Origin: an uncultured Candidatus Poseidoniales archaeon
GTDB taxonomy: Archaea > Thermoplasmatota > Poseidoniia > Poseidoniales > Thalassarchaeaceae
Length of the DNA: 64,000 nucleotides
Reading direction: 5' to 3'
NCBI GenBank assembly: GCA_905182515.1
Contig: CAJJBW010000001.1
Coordinates: 210,275 to 274,274 of the forward strand
Under the pieces are notes generated by a model, which saw only the letters and a list, made by a program, of their open reading frames with translations, did not search any database and had not been told where the DNA came from. A program made the position numbers and the translations under genes. Of this stretch, positions 16,701-24,087 are shown piece after piece (the stretch's first letter is position 1; the number at the start of each line of letters is the position of its first letter).

Positions 16701-18781
16701 AAGTTTCTATAATAATGGAAGGTATAGACTTTGAGGACAGGGTACATCGGCAAATTGTCGAGCAATTATGTCCAAATGCCGGTTCAATAAATCACCAAAT
16801 AGTGTTGAACCCTCAATTACTGCGGGATGATCCTTTTTCATTCCTCCCGGATGGGTTCGGCCCGGTAAATGTAATTCTTAGATTTGAAGAAAATCTTCCT
16901 CATGAAGGCTGTGAACCATTAGCCGTAGAGATGCTTGCCGTATCTGGTGCATGGGATCCTTGTGTAATGATAGCAAATAATGACCACTTTAGGAAAGTCA
17001 TGCAGTTCCAAGTAGATGGATTTAGCTTAATTGGCAGAACTGCATTAGCGGTCGAAGACCAGATAGTTTACACCTCCGAAATTGACCCTAATACTGGAAT
17101 TGCAGTCGAAAAACCAATGATAGTTAACGGCCAACTTACGGATGAATTAGGCGGTTTGTTAGATAACAGAGCTATTCGAGTTACTTATGAAATGGATAAT
17201 TCTGACAAAGGAATTGTTTCATGTATTCCAGGCATAACGGACTCTACTGGAAATTTTTCAATAATATGTCCAATTTCAGGAGTTCAAGCGGGCCAAGCAA
17301 AAGTAAGAGTTGAATTCAATTCATATGAAAATAATGATAGATATAGGTATGATAACCAATCTGTGACCAGATTTTTCCCAGTATTCTCTAATTCTTCATT
17401 GAGTATTTCAGAAATTGGACCATTTAGATCTGACTTCACACAATATGAATTTTCAAACGGTTCTAAATTTGATGTTTTGTACTTGAAAGAAGCATTCCAT
17501 ATAGATGCTACTTTAATCCAAACAAATGGTAATCCTATAGGGGGCAAGTGCCTAAATATATATTTAGATCCAGAAACAAACACTAGGCCTATGGCCACAG
17601 TAATTACTCAGGATGGTACTGGAGAAGTTGAATGGTATTCTGGAGATCCGGAAGATAACCCAAGTAGAAGAGGGGTAGAGCCAAATGGAAATCAATTAGA
17701 GGGCTTCCGTACCATTAGAGTTGCATATGAACCTGATAAGGAAATACCAGGAGGATGCAGGGCTGAATCTAATCCAGTTGTCAATAGCTCATATGTGGAC
17801 GTAGAAGTATTAGTTCGTAGTAGGGTAGATATTTTATTGAAAGAACATTGGTCAAATCCACAAGGATATCAGGAAGGAGATTTAATATCCGGAGCAGTTG
17901 CAATTTTAAGAGATCGTTTGGATATAACAGTCGAAGGAGAACAGGTTATTTTCACAATACAATACTGGAATGGTACTGGTTGGGAAACTCATGATGTTGA
18001 ATATCTAACCACCAATGAGCAAGGCGTTGCAAATTTCAGCTTCATCTACACGGCAGAAGAAATACCTGGTGAATTAGATAAGACTGCAGAAGATGGAAAA
18101 TGGAGGGTATTAGTTCAATTCCAAGAATCAGCTTTCTTTGAAGGTGAATACCTTAACAACACTCCTGTTATTGCCCTTGGTGGAGATTTAATGGTTGGGA
18201 AACAGAATTTCTTCACCTCCCAAATTTTGATTATCGGTGCGATTTCTATCGCAATAGCGGCACTGGTTGGTGCAGTAATGTATCAAAATTACCGTGAGAG
18301 ACGTAAGATTGAAGTTATTAGAGGAATTTTAACAGATTCTTTGATGGCCTTAAAAGCGTCTAATAATTACATTGAAGCGATTTTTGACTGCTATAAGAAC
18401 CTCATTAAATTCTTTAGATCAAAAGGAGCAATGAAGAAAGTATTCGAAACAACTCGTGAATTCGAGGATGTGATTAGTAATATGCTAGCCGGAGTAATCC
18501 CTCCAGAAGAAATGAATATCTTTTTCTCTATTTTTGAAGAAGCAAGGTATTCAGATCATGAAATTGGAGCCGATCAAAGAGACCGTGCGATACAAGTATT
18601 CCAACAAATGATTACTCGTATTACTGGTGCTTTAGGTGAGGGTATGTTGAACCGTTCCTCAATTAATGAGTCTGGATTATATGGTGCAGCAGTAAAGGCC
18701 GGGGAGTTCATTGATTCAGATGGAAATGTTAGAGTTGCCGGTACAGATGATGAGTCAGAAACTAATGACTTTAGGATATGA
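10748..18781 (+). CDS. Giant Asp-rich DxDxDG-repeat surface protein with TM anchor and DUF4129-like tail
   Basis: About 2,677 residues. The start chosen is GTG at 10748 because GGTGG lies five bases before it (track start GTG 10739). Order: signal/anchor segment (LSALILVSIMIFSTQMYTF), then a long region of thrombospondin-type-3-like DNDGIPD/DDDNDGL repeats (about 115-1300) interrupted by a cupredoxin-like domain (about 320-400), then beta-rich Ig-like domains with several Cys, a TM helix near 2490-2512 (ILIIGAISIAIAALVGAVM), and a cytoplasmic DUF4129-like domain (TTREFEDVI...FEEARYSD). The repeats are predicted to bind calcium. It is likely a cell-envelope or adhesion protein. Internal ORFs in other frames are shadows. 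Confidence 0.85.
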   Translation: MRTGSKNKTSNSGKKQTLSALILVSIMIFSTQMYTFQNFDTDQNLSEREISPNKTTIQQSSENSDEPNGQQSQSQEFNPFNHPIFSNPSYHDPASYYGKVSDISALTAFPGYEFYLEETNTDDHDNDGIDDLNDLDDDNDGLNDLIERFDGCFGTHPFDHDNDGLQDDVDWDDDNDGILEGPIDYTQGNDPKNVSSDRYISSTTIHPWTGLEVGTAYLVDQNPFDHDNDGVPDEDIDGSGKGTYDEDDDNDARLDQFTWPCDFDGDGIQDYFDIDDDNDGLIDLWDEHPWDSDKTGNITTSGVSWEAAVLWASNQQHEISMTALGLSVSELEIEAGDTVRWTNDHSDDHQVLAGDGSFDSGTIVQGGSFSHTFDGEGVWTYSDPLTLLESFSGTITVRGDSGRAMPDVFNINAEVYGSDTFDFVKKESSIWHPRLQAFFEIVDGDLDNDSLPNFIDPDNDNDGFPDSSDTDDDNDGLLDMYDVDDDNDGIPDTCIQVDTNGDGIGDYPNSQPIGIPGIDCELDYDRDADDDIYRAIDSDYDLVWDWKDTDLGAAVPADNLLGNPGVDPNDLPYDLDNDGKVNEVDSFMNSTDDEVLAWNCPSLANPNPQSSDDNCIFMRKSYTGNNDWDGDGFNNWVDVDDDNDGVLDWLDIDENCDLDDDNDLHLLNGSRYRDDGPNSIDTDIDGDGIANDEDWDDDNDGISDFYDPDDGNCGVVDNDGTDNFNGNSYSHSDGDIIDGSEDSALYAGTGTLLWDMFWHFSPFVGDTQGFILPYNGYETGTGADSLTVTQHGTIPEIYWNIMMKWSPWNGNNYFDIDMDGDSLINGIDVDMDGDGLPDWWDQDEGSDGVLDVNDPAFGGSLDDGECGLSLSFLVNQATGPVACGLSYAWMYGFPLLGATQSNGNIYTLPYSSRPDPLHDDGEYDGSNSQGNNQCSDKCWWFTFDPGSNPTPTAAVTYNDVRNNRDLYIAYVGLNKGLFQWTADSNANLFPDEVADLLNDDVDPDNDCPAPIVGNLNPSCMANDTGDLDDDFDGVYDHWDVDDDNDGLWDYFEVDVDDDWDDDDETNDGIYYFIGSNCEDNDDDGLDTDPDNDGWYQAVWDQGVLGQALLFPEYYDVDNDNDGIPDGEDPDDDNNGISDADQELIAECFSGEEQSVWDHDNDGIQNWADDDWDGDGIPNSIELNSTNGLISAFDHDNDGLRDDVDEDDDQDGMKDEDEVLLWPTRFGAESTNPWDHDDFGNGSAIANPLDNFTGPDSIDQDDDADNRSDSDFDHMEEDFNPETSDWDSNNNGILDADDKIPSRITLNSPSILWLDAFNPAIFSGQVNLLASNGSFVPTANIPVQIHIVWTRNGTTALETVDVLTGNDGKYVVGQFLFPEDISVGPNSTYYVYAEVTEMFIHDSSVTEQVPVEVRANTTTGYSAGTQFRSDEMPLKISLKTHYSADYDRGIFDNRISNAPFSFTVSDSKNLFGNVTHPTEFDGYGYGYRASKDGWANLRFNQSNGINGAWEQVQYNSALNNGEGTLPGGWEEILWNNFSKIHDVIRSPYVEVPTNVPTGDYFFVGSVNPSLGYDWPWPYLEASDTDSFTIRSMKRMFIEAQLITPSIRPVYFYDATQFTGSSFGAWRALFHSPSLIDSGLDYSEVSIGKAYPILWDGQPSTLGLIAGGVLLDNNNQPFISANYLENNRHVPDGYYWSTKLQNGASFDVPPCGASDPTDPSSPIRCEIVPEMFTGEKWYVEGKVWNRTFAPWANDPLSLGVDEDRNEVFAGSREILRVGRPSMIDGEARFEFNGSWYSYYPAGTFGIKTSFTNSDYYFTGNQSQVLAPVGSFGNISVIGTTDFQLTATPRLYRGQNATIEARLIDNAFQPVREMPVNYTWSADGTSDVVITDNNGVFKVNLTIGEDHELGNFTLGYTYLGDSIREGNSAEISLWVVSRTFINLQSTTSNLLSSGDIWEFTAQVTDDNRTAFDKDLGQALSGCEELGGEVSIIMEGIDFEDRVHRQIVEQLCPNAGSINHQIVLNPQLLRDDPFSFLPDGFGPVNVILRFEENLPHEGCEPLAVEMLAVSGAWDPCVMIANNDHFRKVMQFQVDGFSLIGRTALAVEDQIVYTSEIDPNTGIAVEKPMIVNGQLTDELGGLLDNRAIRVTYEMDNSDKGIVSCIPGITDSTGNFSIICPISGVQAGQAKVRVEFNSYENNDRYRYDNQSVTRFFPVFSNSSLSISEIGPFRSDFTQYEFSNGSKFDVLYLKEAFHIDATLIQTNGNPIGGKCLNIYLDPETNTRPMATVITQDGTGEVEWYSGDPEDNPSRRGVEPNGNQLEGFRTIRVAYEPDKEIPGGCRAESNPVVNSSYVDVEVLVRSRVDILLKEHWSNPQGYQEGDLISGAVAILRDRLDITVEGEQVIFTIQYWNGTGWETHDVEYLTTNEQGVANFSFIYTAEEIPGELDKTAEDGKWRVLVQFQESAFFEGEYLNNTPVIALGGDLMVGKQNFFTSQILIIGAISIAIAALVGAVMYQNYRERRKIEVIRGILTDSLMALKASNNYIEAIFDCYKNLIKFFRSKGAMKKVFETTREFEDVISNMLAGVIPPEEMNIFFSIFEEARYSDHEIGADQRDRAIQVFQQMITRITGALGEGMLNRSSINESGLYGAAVKAGEFIDSDGNVRVAGTDDESETNDFRI
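11110..14645 (+). repeat. DxDxDG (thrombospondin type 3-like) repeat region
   Basis: Dozens of degenerate GATGATGATAATGATGG-like units encode acidic calcium-loop repeats within the giant protein. Units are irregularly spaced and interrupted by non-repeat domains, so this is a protein repeat with matching codon bias rather than a simple DNA tandem array. Confidence 0.85.
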
Positions 18782-18903
18782 TAATAATACTTAAAAATAC
18801 TTATTTGAATATTTTCAAACTCATTTTTAGTTTTCTTTCGCCCGTAGCATTGATAACACAACCTAAGGTGGCGGCGATACCCAACAAATGTCGAGGGAGT
18901 CAT

Positions 18904-19269
18904 ATGAGTAAAAATAACAGAAAGACCAATCAGTCCCTTATCGCTTTAATCAGCGATTTGAAGGACCAGAGCAGGTCATCTGGCTCTGCACTGTGGCGAG
19001 ACGTCGCGCTTAGACTTGAAACAAGTCGAAGCAATTGGGCCCAACCAAACCTAAGTCGCTTGTCGCGACATGCTAAGGATGAAGATATGATCCTTGTTCC
19101 TGGTAAATTACTAGGTAGTGGAGATATCTTTGGTAAGGCCAACGTCGCTGCTTTCAGTGTTAGTTCCAGTGCCCGCTCAAAGATAGAAGCCGCAGGGGGC
19201 CGTGTAATAACGATCCGCGAATTGATGAAAGAAAACCCAAATGGAAAAGGAGTGAGAATACTTGGCTGA
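18904..19269 (+). CDS. rpl18e: 50S ribosomal protein L18e
   Basis: 121 residues from ATG at 18904 (MSKNNRKTNQ); the track start at 18778 is too early. L18e hallmarks include RSNWAQPNLSRLSRHAK, the middle segment ILVPGKLLGSGDI, and AAFSVSSSARSKIEAAGGR. It is an archaeal/eukaryotic large-subunit protein. It is first in the conserved archaeal order L18e-L13-S9-RpoN. Its last codons overlap the TTG start of L13 by eight bases, so translation is coupled. Confidence 0.95.
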   Translation: MSKNNRKTNQSLIALISDLKDQSRSSGSALWRDVALRLETSRSNWAQPNLSRLSRHAKDEDMILVPGKLLGSGDIFGKANVAAFSVSSSARSKIEAAGGRVITIRELMKENPNGKGVRILG

Positions 19270-19753
19270 AACAACAACTTTTGTTTACGATGCTAAGGAC
19301 AAAGTTCTTGGTCGCTTAGCCAGTAAGGTAGCAAAGCAACTGCTTTCTGCCAGAAAATCTGGTAGTCCTAATAAGGTGATTATAATTAATGCTGAAGAGG
19401 CAATAGTTTCAGGCCATAGAAAAGCTATCTTGGCTGATTATGATTTTAAATATAAACTAAACCATCCAAGGAAGGGACCTTTCTTTCCAAGAATGCCCGA
19501 TTTAATATTAAAGCGTACAGTTAGAGGTATGTTGCCATATCAGAAAAATAGTAGTGGACGTAATGCACTTCGAGATTTACGAGTCATTATTGGACTACCT
19601 TCTAACTTGTCTGGTGATGAATTACCAGCAGGACATGAATGGGGCGATACTTCTCAATTAGATCGCCCACTTCCACTAAAGTTTGTCCGATTAGGTGAAA
19701 TAAGCTCGTCTCTAGGAGTAGATGCTACTAGATGGAATAGGGGTGACAACTGA
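19262..19753 (+). CDS. rpl13: 50S ribosomal protein L13
   Basis: 163 residues starting at TTG (19262), inside the end of the L18e gene. Typical L13 features are the N-terminal YDAKDKVLGRLASKVAKQLL, VIIINAEEAIVSG, the basic HPRKGPFFPRMPDLILKRTVRGMLP and the GRNALRDLRV region. It is an assembly-initiator protein of the large subunit. The stop overlaps the start of S9 (TGATG). The C-terminal tail after residue 120 (EWGDTSQLDRPLPLKFVRL) is usual for archaeal versions. Confidence 0.95.
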   Translation: MAETTTFVYDAKDKVLGRLASKVAKQLLSARKSGSPNKVIIINAEEAIVSGHRKAILADYDFKYKLNHPRKGPFFPRMPDLILKRTVRGMLPYQKNSSGRNALRDLRVIIGLPSNLSGDELPAGHEWGDTSQLDRPLPLKFVRLGEISSSLGVDATRWNRGDN

Positions 19754-20196
19754 TGGCAGCAAGAAAAGCACGTAAGATAGTAAATGTGACTACTAGCGGT
19801 AAGAGAAAAACTTCTATTGCTAGGGCTGTTGTTAAGAAAGGAAAAGGACGAGTCCGAGTAAATGGACAACCTCTTCACATAATGGAACCAACTTTAGCTC
19901 GTAGAAAGGCATTAGAGCCAGTTCAAATTGCTGATGCAATGGAACGACTCTCCAAGGTAGACGTCGTAGTAGACGTACACGGAGGAGGACAAATGGGACA
20001 AGTAGACGCAATAAGAACTGCCATTGCTCGTGGTTTAGTAAAGTGGAATGGAGGAGCAGAGGGCGATGATGAAGAACTTAGAGACGAATATATTCGCTTT
20101 GACCGTACATTACTTGTCAATGATCCAAGAAGAAAGGAAGCCAAGCATCAAATGGGACGTGGTGCCCGTAAGAAATGGCAGAAGTCGTATAGATGA
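19753..20196 (+). CDS. rps9: 30S ribosomal protein S9
   Basis: 147 residues. It ends in the invariant S9 C-terminus (ARKKWQKSYR), whose Lys-Arg tail reaches the P-site tRNA in known ribosomes. Other signatures are TSGKRKTSIARAVVKKGKGRVRVNG (start of the fold), GGGQMGQVDAIRTAIARGLV, and the DPRRKEAKHQMGRG segment. The ATG overlaps the L13 stop by one base. There is an acidic insert EGDDEELRDEY around residues 104-114. Confidence 0.96.
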   Translation: MAARKARKIVNVTTSGKRKTSIARAVVKKGKGRVRVNGQPLHIMEPTLARRKALEPVQIADAMERLSKVDVVVDVHGGGQMGQVDAIRTAIARGLVKWNGGAEGDDEELRDEYIRFDRTLLVNDPRRKEAKHQMGRGARKKWQKSYR

Positions 20197-20207
20197 GGTG
20201 AAGAAGT

Positions 20208-20417
20208 ATGTTAATTCCAGTAAGATGTTGGAGCTGTGGCAAAGTCATAGCTCATATATATGCCAAATATAAAGATGCTTTAGACAACGAAGGAGACACA
20301 AGTAAAGTGTTAGACGACGCAGGTGTAACAAGATATTGCTGCCGAAGAATGTTCGTTGGACATATCGACTTAATCGATGAAATAGCCCCTTTCAGTATTG
20401 CTCGTGAAGAATTATAA
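20208..20417 (+). CDS. rpoN: DNA-directed RNA polymerase subunit N (Rpb10 homologue)
   Basis: 69 residues, the usual length. The zinc-binding cysteines are in MLIPVRCWSCGKVI and RYCCRRMFVGHIDLID, identical in spacing to archaeal RpoN and eukaryotic Rpb10. It helps assemble the RNA polymerase core. It lies 11 bases after S9, with GAGGTGAAG just upstream as ribosome binding site, at the conserved place in the archaeal ribosomal cluster. No RpoK follows; a tRNA gene is next. Confidence 0.96.
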   Translation: MLIPVRCWSCGKVIAHIYAKYKDALDNEGDTSKVLDDAGVTRYCCRRMFVGHIDLIDEIAPFSIAREEL

Positions 20418-20465
20418 TTTTCCGACAATATTTTGAATATGAATGATTTCGTAATGAAAAACATG

Positions 20466-20543
20466 GGGCCTGTAGGTTAGCTTGGTCTATACTTCGCGGC
20501 TGGGGGTCGCGAGACCCAGGTTCAAATCCTGGCAGGCCCACCA
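20466..20543 (+). tRNA. tRNA-Pro (anticodon GGG), CCA encoded
   Basis: Acceptor stem GGGCCTG/CAGGCCC, discriminator A, encoded CCA. The anticodon stem CGCGG/TCGCG closes the loop CTGGGGG with anticodon GGG; the T arm contains GGTTCAAATCC. The D loop is long at about 13 bases, with a weak three-pair stem (GGT/ACT). No intron. Confidence 0.93.
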
Positions 20544-20628
20544 TAACTTACACGTCACTCTTGTAGTCAGATATACTGATTTTCTTATAGATAAGCAGGT
20601 TGATGAATGACTTTGTATTCCGATTTAC

Positions 20629-21219
20629 ATGGCTTTGCCCAAGAAGAGCGGAAGTTGTTCTATCTGTAAAAAGAAGGACTCAACAGAGTGGCATCACATC
20701 ACAACTCAAGCCACTTCAAAGGAAATAGGCATAATTGACCTTCTCAGTTCTCCAAACAATGTAAAAGAATTGTGCAGGATTTGCTATGATCAAACTATGA
20801 TATCTCTGTCTTTAGAGCAAAAAAAGATAGTTAAAGATGAAAAACTGACTAACCTTAGAAATGAACAATCTATCTCTAGAAAGAAACTCCTCAAGAGGGG
20901 TGTGCTTTCTACAACGAAGAAACATGGTAGGAAACCAAAAGGCGTCACCACTCTAAATAAGTTGTATCCCCCTGATCATTATCTTCATAATAGTAATCAA
21001 TACAATGAAAAAGAATCGAAAACATTTGAGAAGCATTATGTCTGGTCTGCAATGGATGCAGGGGCCCTTCCCAGATCTAAACCAGATAAAGACAGAAAGG
21101 TAATTTGCGCTAAATGTAATAGAGTAGGACATGAATCTAAAGATTGTGTTGCCAAGTCCATTAATGCAGGTTCTGGAATATTGTTTAACTTAGAGAGAAA
21201 TGGCCTTCCTAAACGATGA
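20629..21219 (+). CDS. HNH-like zinc protein with C-terminal CCHC zinc knuckle
   Basis: 196 residues. The N-terminal 55 residues fit a treble-clef HNH fold: CSICKKKDSTEWHHI, then NNVKELCRICYDQ. The second CxxC is followed by Tyr where active HNH enzymes usually have His. The middle is highly basic (KKLLKRGVLSTTKKHGRKPKG) and likely contacts nucleic acid. Near the C-terminus CAKCNRVGHESKDC is a classical CxxCx4Hx4C zinc knuckle, mainly known from retroviral nucleocapsid and eukaryotic RNA-binding proteins. It follows tRNA-Pro. Function unknown; DNA/RNA binding or a reduced nuclease is inference. Confidence 0.7.
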   Translation: MALPKKSGSCSICKKKDSTEWHHITTQATSKEIGIIDLLSSPNNVKELCRICYDQTMISLSLEQKKIVKDEKLTNLRNEQSISRKKLLKRGVLSTTKKHGRKPKGVTTLNKLYPPDHYLHNSNQYNEKESKTFEKHYVWSAMDAGALPRSKPDKDRKVICAKCNRVGHESKDCVAKSINAGSGILFNLERNGLPKR

Positions 21220-21936
21220 ACCCATTTCACCCTCCTTAGTGATTATAGAAGTGAAATTAACGAAGTATTCAAGGCAATACCAACGTATCATAAGATATGG
21301 GAAAGACCAGCTCAGTAGTTTCAATTTTTATAGGATTTTTAACGATCATTAAACGATTTTTCTGGATAATTTTAATTTCTATTATATTCCTTTTCTTCAC
21401 AAACCAATAACTTTTAAATTTTTGTCACAAGGAATTAACACATTGCATTTACTAGGTACAAAAACACTCTTATGATGAACAGATTTATCATCAACTTACT
21501 ATTTCTATTGCCACGAAAAACCTCTAATCTGCTAGTTGTGACGAGGATAATTTCAGTCCTTCGCCATCTTTATCACTGTCGCTTGGCACGTTCCATTTGG
21601 TGGAGAGGGCAAATTTTCTATCGGGGTTTGTAATTTAAACTTCTCTGCCACATTTTTCATCCCATAATGCATATAGTTATCGAGTTAAGATAACTCTAGC
21701 ATAAATTCTAGAAGAGGACATAACCTCTCAAAACAATCAAGACATCTTCCGCGATTGCCTGTCTCATATCAGGGACTACACTAGGCAAAATTCTATTATA
21801 TTGGGCATAATATGAGAATATCTATTTGTTTTTGTATATTGCTGAGGCCTTCTGAGTCTGTAGATTTTATTTATTTTAGATTCTAATTTAGTATTATGAA
21901 GAGAGGTTTCAAGGGCACATCCTCTTCTCACTTGTC
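21220..21936. other. 717-bp region without a convincing gene
   Basis: Multiple stops in all frames. On the minus strand a 39-codon ORF (21553-21672, MHYGMKNVAEKFKLQ...) and, in another frame, a stretch reading KWNVPSDSDKDGEG could be remnants of a decayed gene or chance. Small hairpins include AGTTATC-N7-GATAACT (about 21677) and TGATGA-N9-TCATCA (about 21471). I could not match RNase P, SRP or other structured RNA consensus. The last 100 bases should contain the ligA promoter. Confidence 0.4.
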
Positions 21937-24087
21937 ATGGTCAACCAGGATTCAATAGCCACCCCTTTAAAGGCTCGAATTGACCAATTAGCCAAACTAA
22001 TATCACATCATTCAAATCTTTACTATAACAAAGCAGAACCAGAGCTTTCTGATGCCGAATTTGATACTTTATGGAATGAATTACAATCGCTTTCTCCCGA
22101 GCATCCTCAACTGCAGAGGGTTGGTTCCGATCCTTCTCCTGGCTCAATCAAAGTAAATCACTTATTTCCTATGCTCAGCCTTGATAAAGCCAATAAAGAT
22201 GATGAAGTCATTCATTACATTTCCCAAACTACTGCACAGGGTCGTAGATTTGTTTGTCAGCCGAAACTTGATGGTTCCGCACTTTCATTAGAATATCGTC
22301 TCGGCCGCCTTGTCCGTGCAGCAACACGTGGCAGTGGTACACGTGGAGAAGACATAACTGCAAATGCACGTAGAATAGCTAATGTTCCTGAATCAATAGG
22401 TTGGGCAGGAGATTGTCACATAAGAGGGGAAGTTGTAATGCCACTGGCGATATTTCGAGAGAAATATTTAGAAATAGCCCCAAATCCTAGAAATTTAGCA
22501 GCCGGATCTTTACGCCAGAAGACTTTAGAATCTGGCATAGGGAGAGCAGAGGACTTGATATTCCTTGCTTATGGGGCTAAGTTCCCAGAAGGTAATGATC
22601 GTCACCCAGATAGTCTGACGATTCCTAACTTTACATATGATTCAGAAATTATATCATGGTTAGAAACCATAGGGATTGAAGTTGCAGGAAATAATGTTGT
22701 AACAGGGCTCGATAATGAATCTACTACTACTGAAGTTATGTCGGCAATACAACATTGGACTAATAAGAGGACAGAAGCAGACTGGGAAATAGATGGTGTT
22801 GTTATCAAACTGGATAGATTAGACAAAAGAGAACTTTTGGGGATGACTGCACACCATCCAAGATGGGCATTAGCTTGGAAGTTTCCTCCAGAAGAAGCTA
22901 ATACAGTTTTAATGGATGTTGAATGGCAAGTTGGCAGAACCGGCAACATAACTCCTGTTTCTAGAGTTGCACCAGTGGTCGTATCTGGAGTTACAGTTGA
23001 GAATACTACTTTACACAATCGCGGTGAAGTAACTCGCTTGGGAATAAAAATAGGAGACAAAGTCCGTATTGTCCGTCGAGGCGATGTAATTCCAAAAATA
23101 ATTGAATCTCTTGGTAATGCTAAAAATACCGATTTGATTAACCGAAAACATGCTGATGGATCACCTTATCTAGAGTCTTTGCCAGAACCGAGAGAAATAC
23201 AAATCCCTACAAATTGCCCTCGCTGCTCTAGTGAATTAGTAGAAGAGGGCGCTTTCATTCGCTGTATGGATATTACTTGCCCGTCTAGGTTAGAGCGTAC
23301 AATATTGTATTGGTGTCGTTATTTAGAAATGGATGGTATTGGAGAAAAATTAGTAGGACAACTATGTTCTTCAGGTTTAGTGTCAAATGTAGCAGATTTG
23401 TATAAATTAAAACTTTCTGATATAATGGACTTGGAACGCATGGCCGAAAAATCAGCAAATAATGTTATTGGTGAGATTAATAATACTCGAAATATTTCTT
23501 TAACACAATTTATATCTGCATTTGGCTTACCTCGTGTTGGTCCAGAAATAGCAACTTTAGTTGCCTCAGAAATACAAACATTCGAGAAATTAATGAATTT
23601 AGTCAATACACGTGATGCTATTGTCGAGGAAGATGAGGAAGGAAAAATCCCAAAATTTAACTCCGCAGTTAGTAGATTGGTAGAGATAGATGGAATAGGT
23701 GAGACGGTTGCAAGATTAATTCTAGATGGATTAGCGGTTCGGATATCAACAATTTTAGATTTAAAGGAATATTTGGAAATATCGGGAGAGACAGAACAGG
23801 TAAAATCTGGTAAATTAATTGGAAAAACCTTCTGCATAACTGGAACACTGAGCCGTCCAAGAAAAGAAATAGCACTATCAATAAAATCAGAAGGAGGAAA
23901 GGTTCAATCTTCTATATCAGGGAATTTAGATTATTTATTAGCAGGCGAATCTTCAGGTTCAAAGTTTGATAAAGCAACCCGTTTAGGCGTACAAATAATT
24001 TCCGAAAAAGAACTGTCATCTTTAATTGGTTTAGAGATATTAAAAACATTACCTGAAGAACGCCAAAGCACTCTTGGAGATTTTTAA
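21937..24087 (+). CDS. ligA: NAD+-dependent DNA ligase
   Basis: 716 residues, slightly longer than bacterial LigA. The adenylation Lys is near 110 in CQPKLDGSAL, after the Ia domain that binds NMN (YYNKAEPELSDAEFDTLW). ATRGSGTRGEDITANAR, the OB-fold EWQVGRTGNITPVSRV, the four-Cys zinc finger CPRCSSEL...RCMDITCPSR near 427-450, HhH repeats and a C-terminal BRCT domain (GKTFCITGTLSRPRKEIA) follow in normal order. It seals nicks using NAD+. Most archaea use ATP-dependent ligase instead, so bacterial origin by transfer is likely. The ATG at 21937 is the natural start. Confidence 0.96.
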   Translation: MVNQDSIATPLKARIDQLAKLISHHSNLYYNKAEPELSDAEFDTLWNELQSLSPEHPQLQRVGSDPSPGSIKVNHLFPMLSLDKANKDDEVIHYISQTTAQGRRFVCQPKLDGSALSLEYRLGRLVRAATRGSGTRGEDITANARRIANVPESIGWAGDCHIRGEVVMPLAIFREKYLEIAPNPRNLAAGSLRQKTLESGIGRAEDLIFLAYGAKFPEGNDRHPDSLTIPNFTYDSEIISWLETIGIEVAGNNVVTGLDNESTTTEVMSAIQHWTNKRTEADWEIDGVVIKLDRLDKRELLGMTAHHPRWALAWKFPPEEANTVLMDVEWQVGRTGNITPVSRVAPVVVSGVTVENTTLHNRGEVTRLGIKIGDKVRIVRRGDVIPKIIESLGNAKNTDLINRKHADGSPYLESLPEPREIQIPTNCPRCSSELVEEGAFIRCMDITCPSRLERTILYWCRYLEMDGIGEKLVGQLCSSGLVSNVADLYKLKLSDIMDLERMAEKSANNVIGEINNTRNISLTQFISAFGLPRVGPEIATLVASEIQTFEKLMNLVNTRDAIVEEDEEGKIPKFNSAVSRLVEIDGIGETVARLILDGLAVRISTILDLKEYLEISGETEQVKSGKLIGKTFCITGTLSRPRKEIALSIKSEGGKVQSSISGNLDYLLAGESSGSKFDKATRLGVQIISEKELSSLIGLEILKTLPEERQSTLGDF

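Noticed and set aside
20466-20543. tRNA-Pro as attachment site of an integrated element
   Set aside because: No duplicated tRNA 3' end, integrase or phage genes were found in the following region.
21471-21491. C/D box small RNA (TGATGA near 21471)
   Set aside because: No suitable D/D' box at a sensible distance; the TGATGA is better explained as one arm of a small hairpin with TCATCA.
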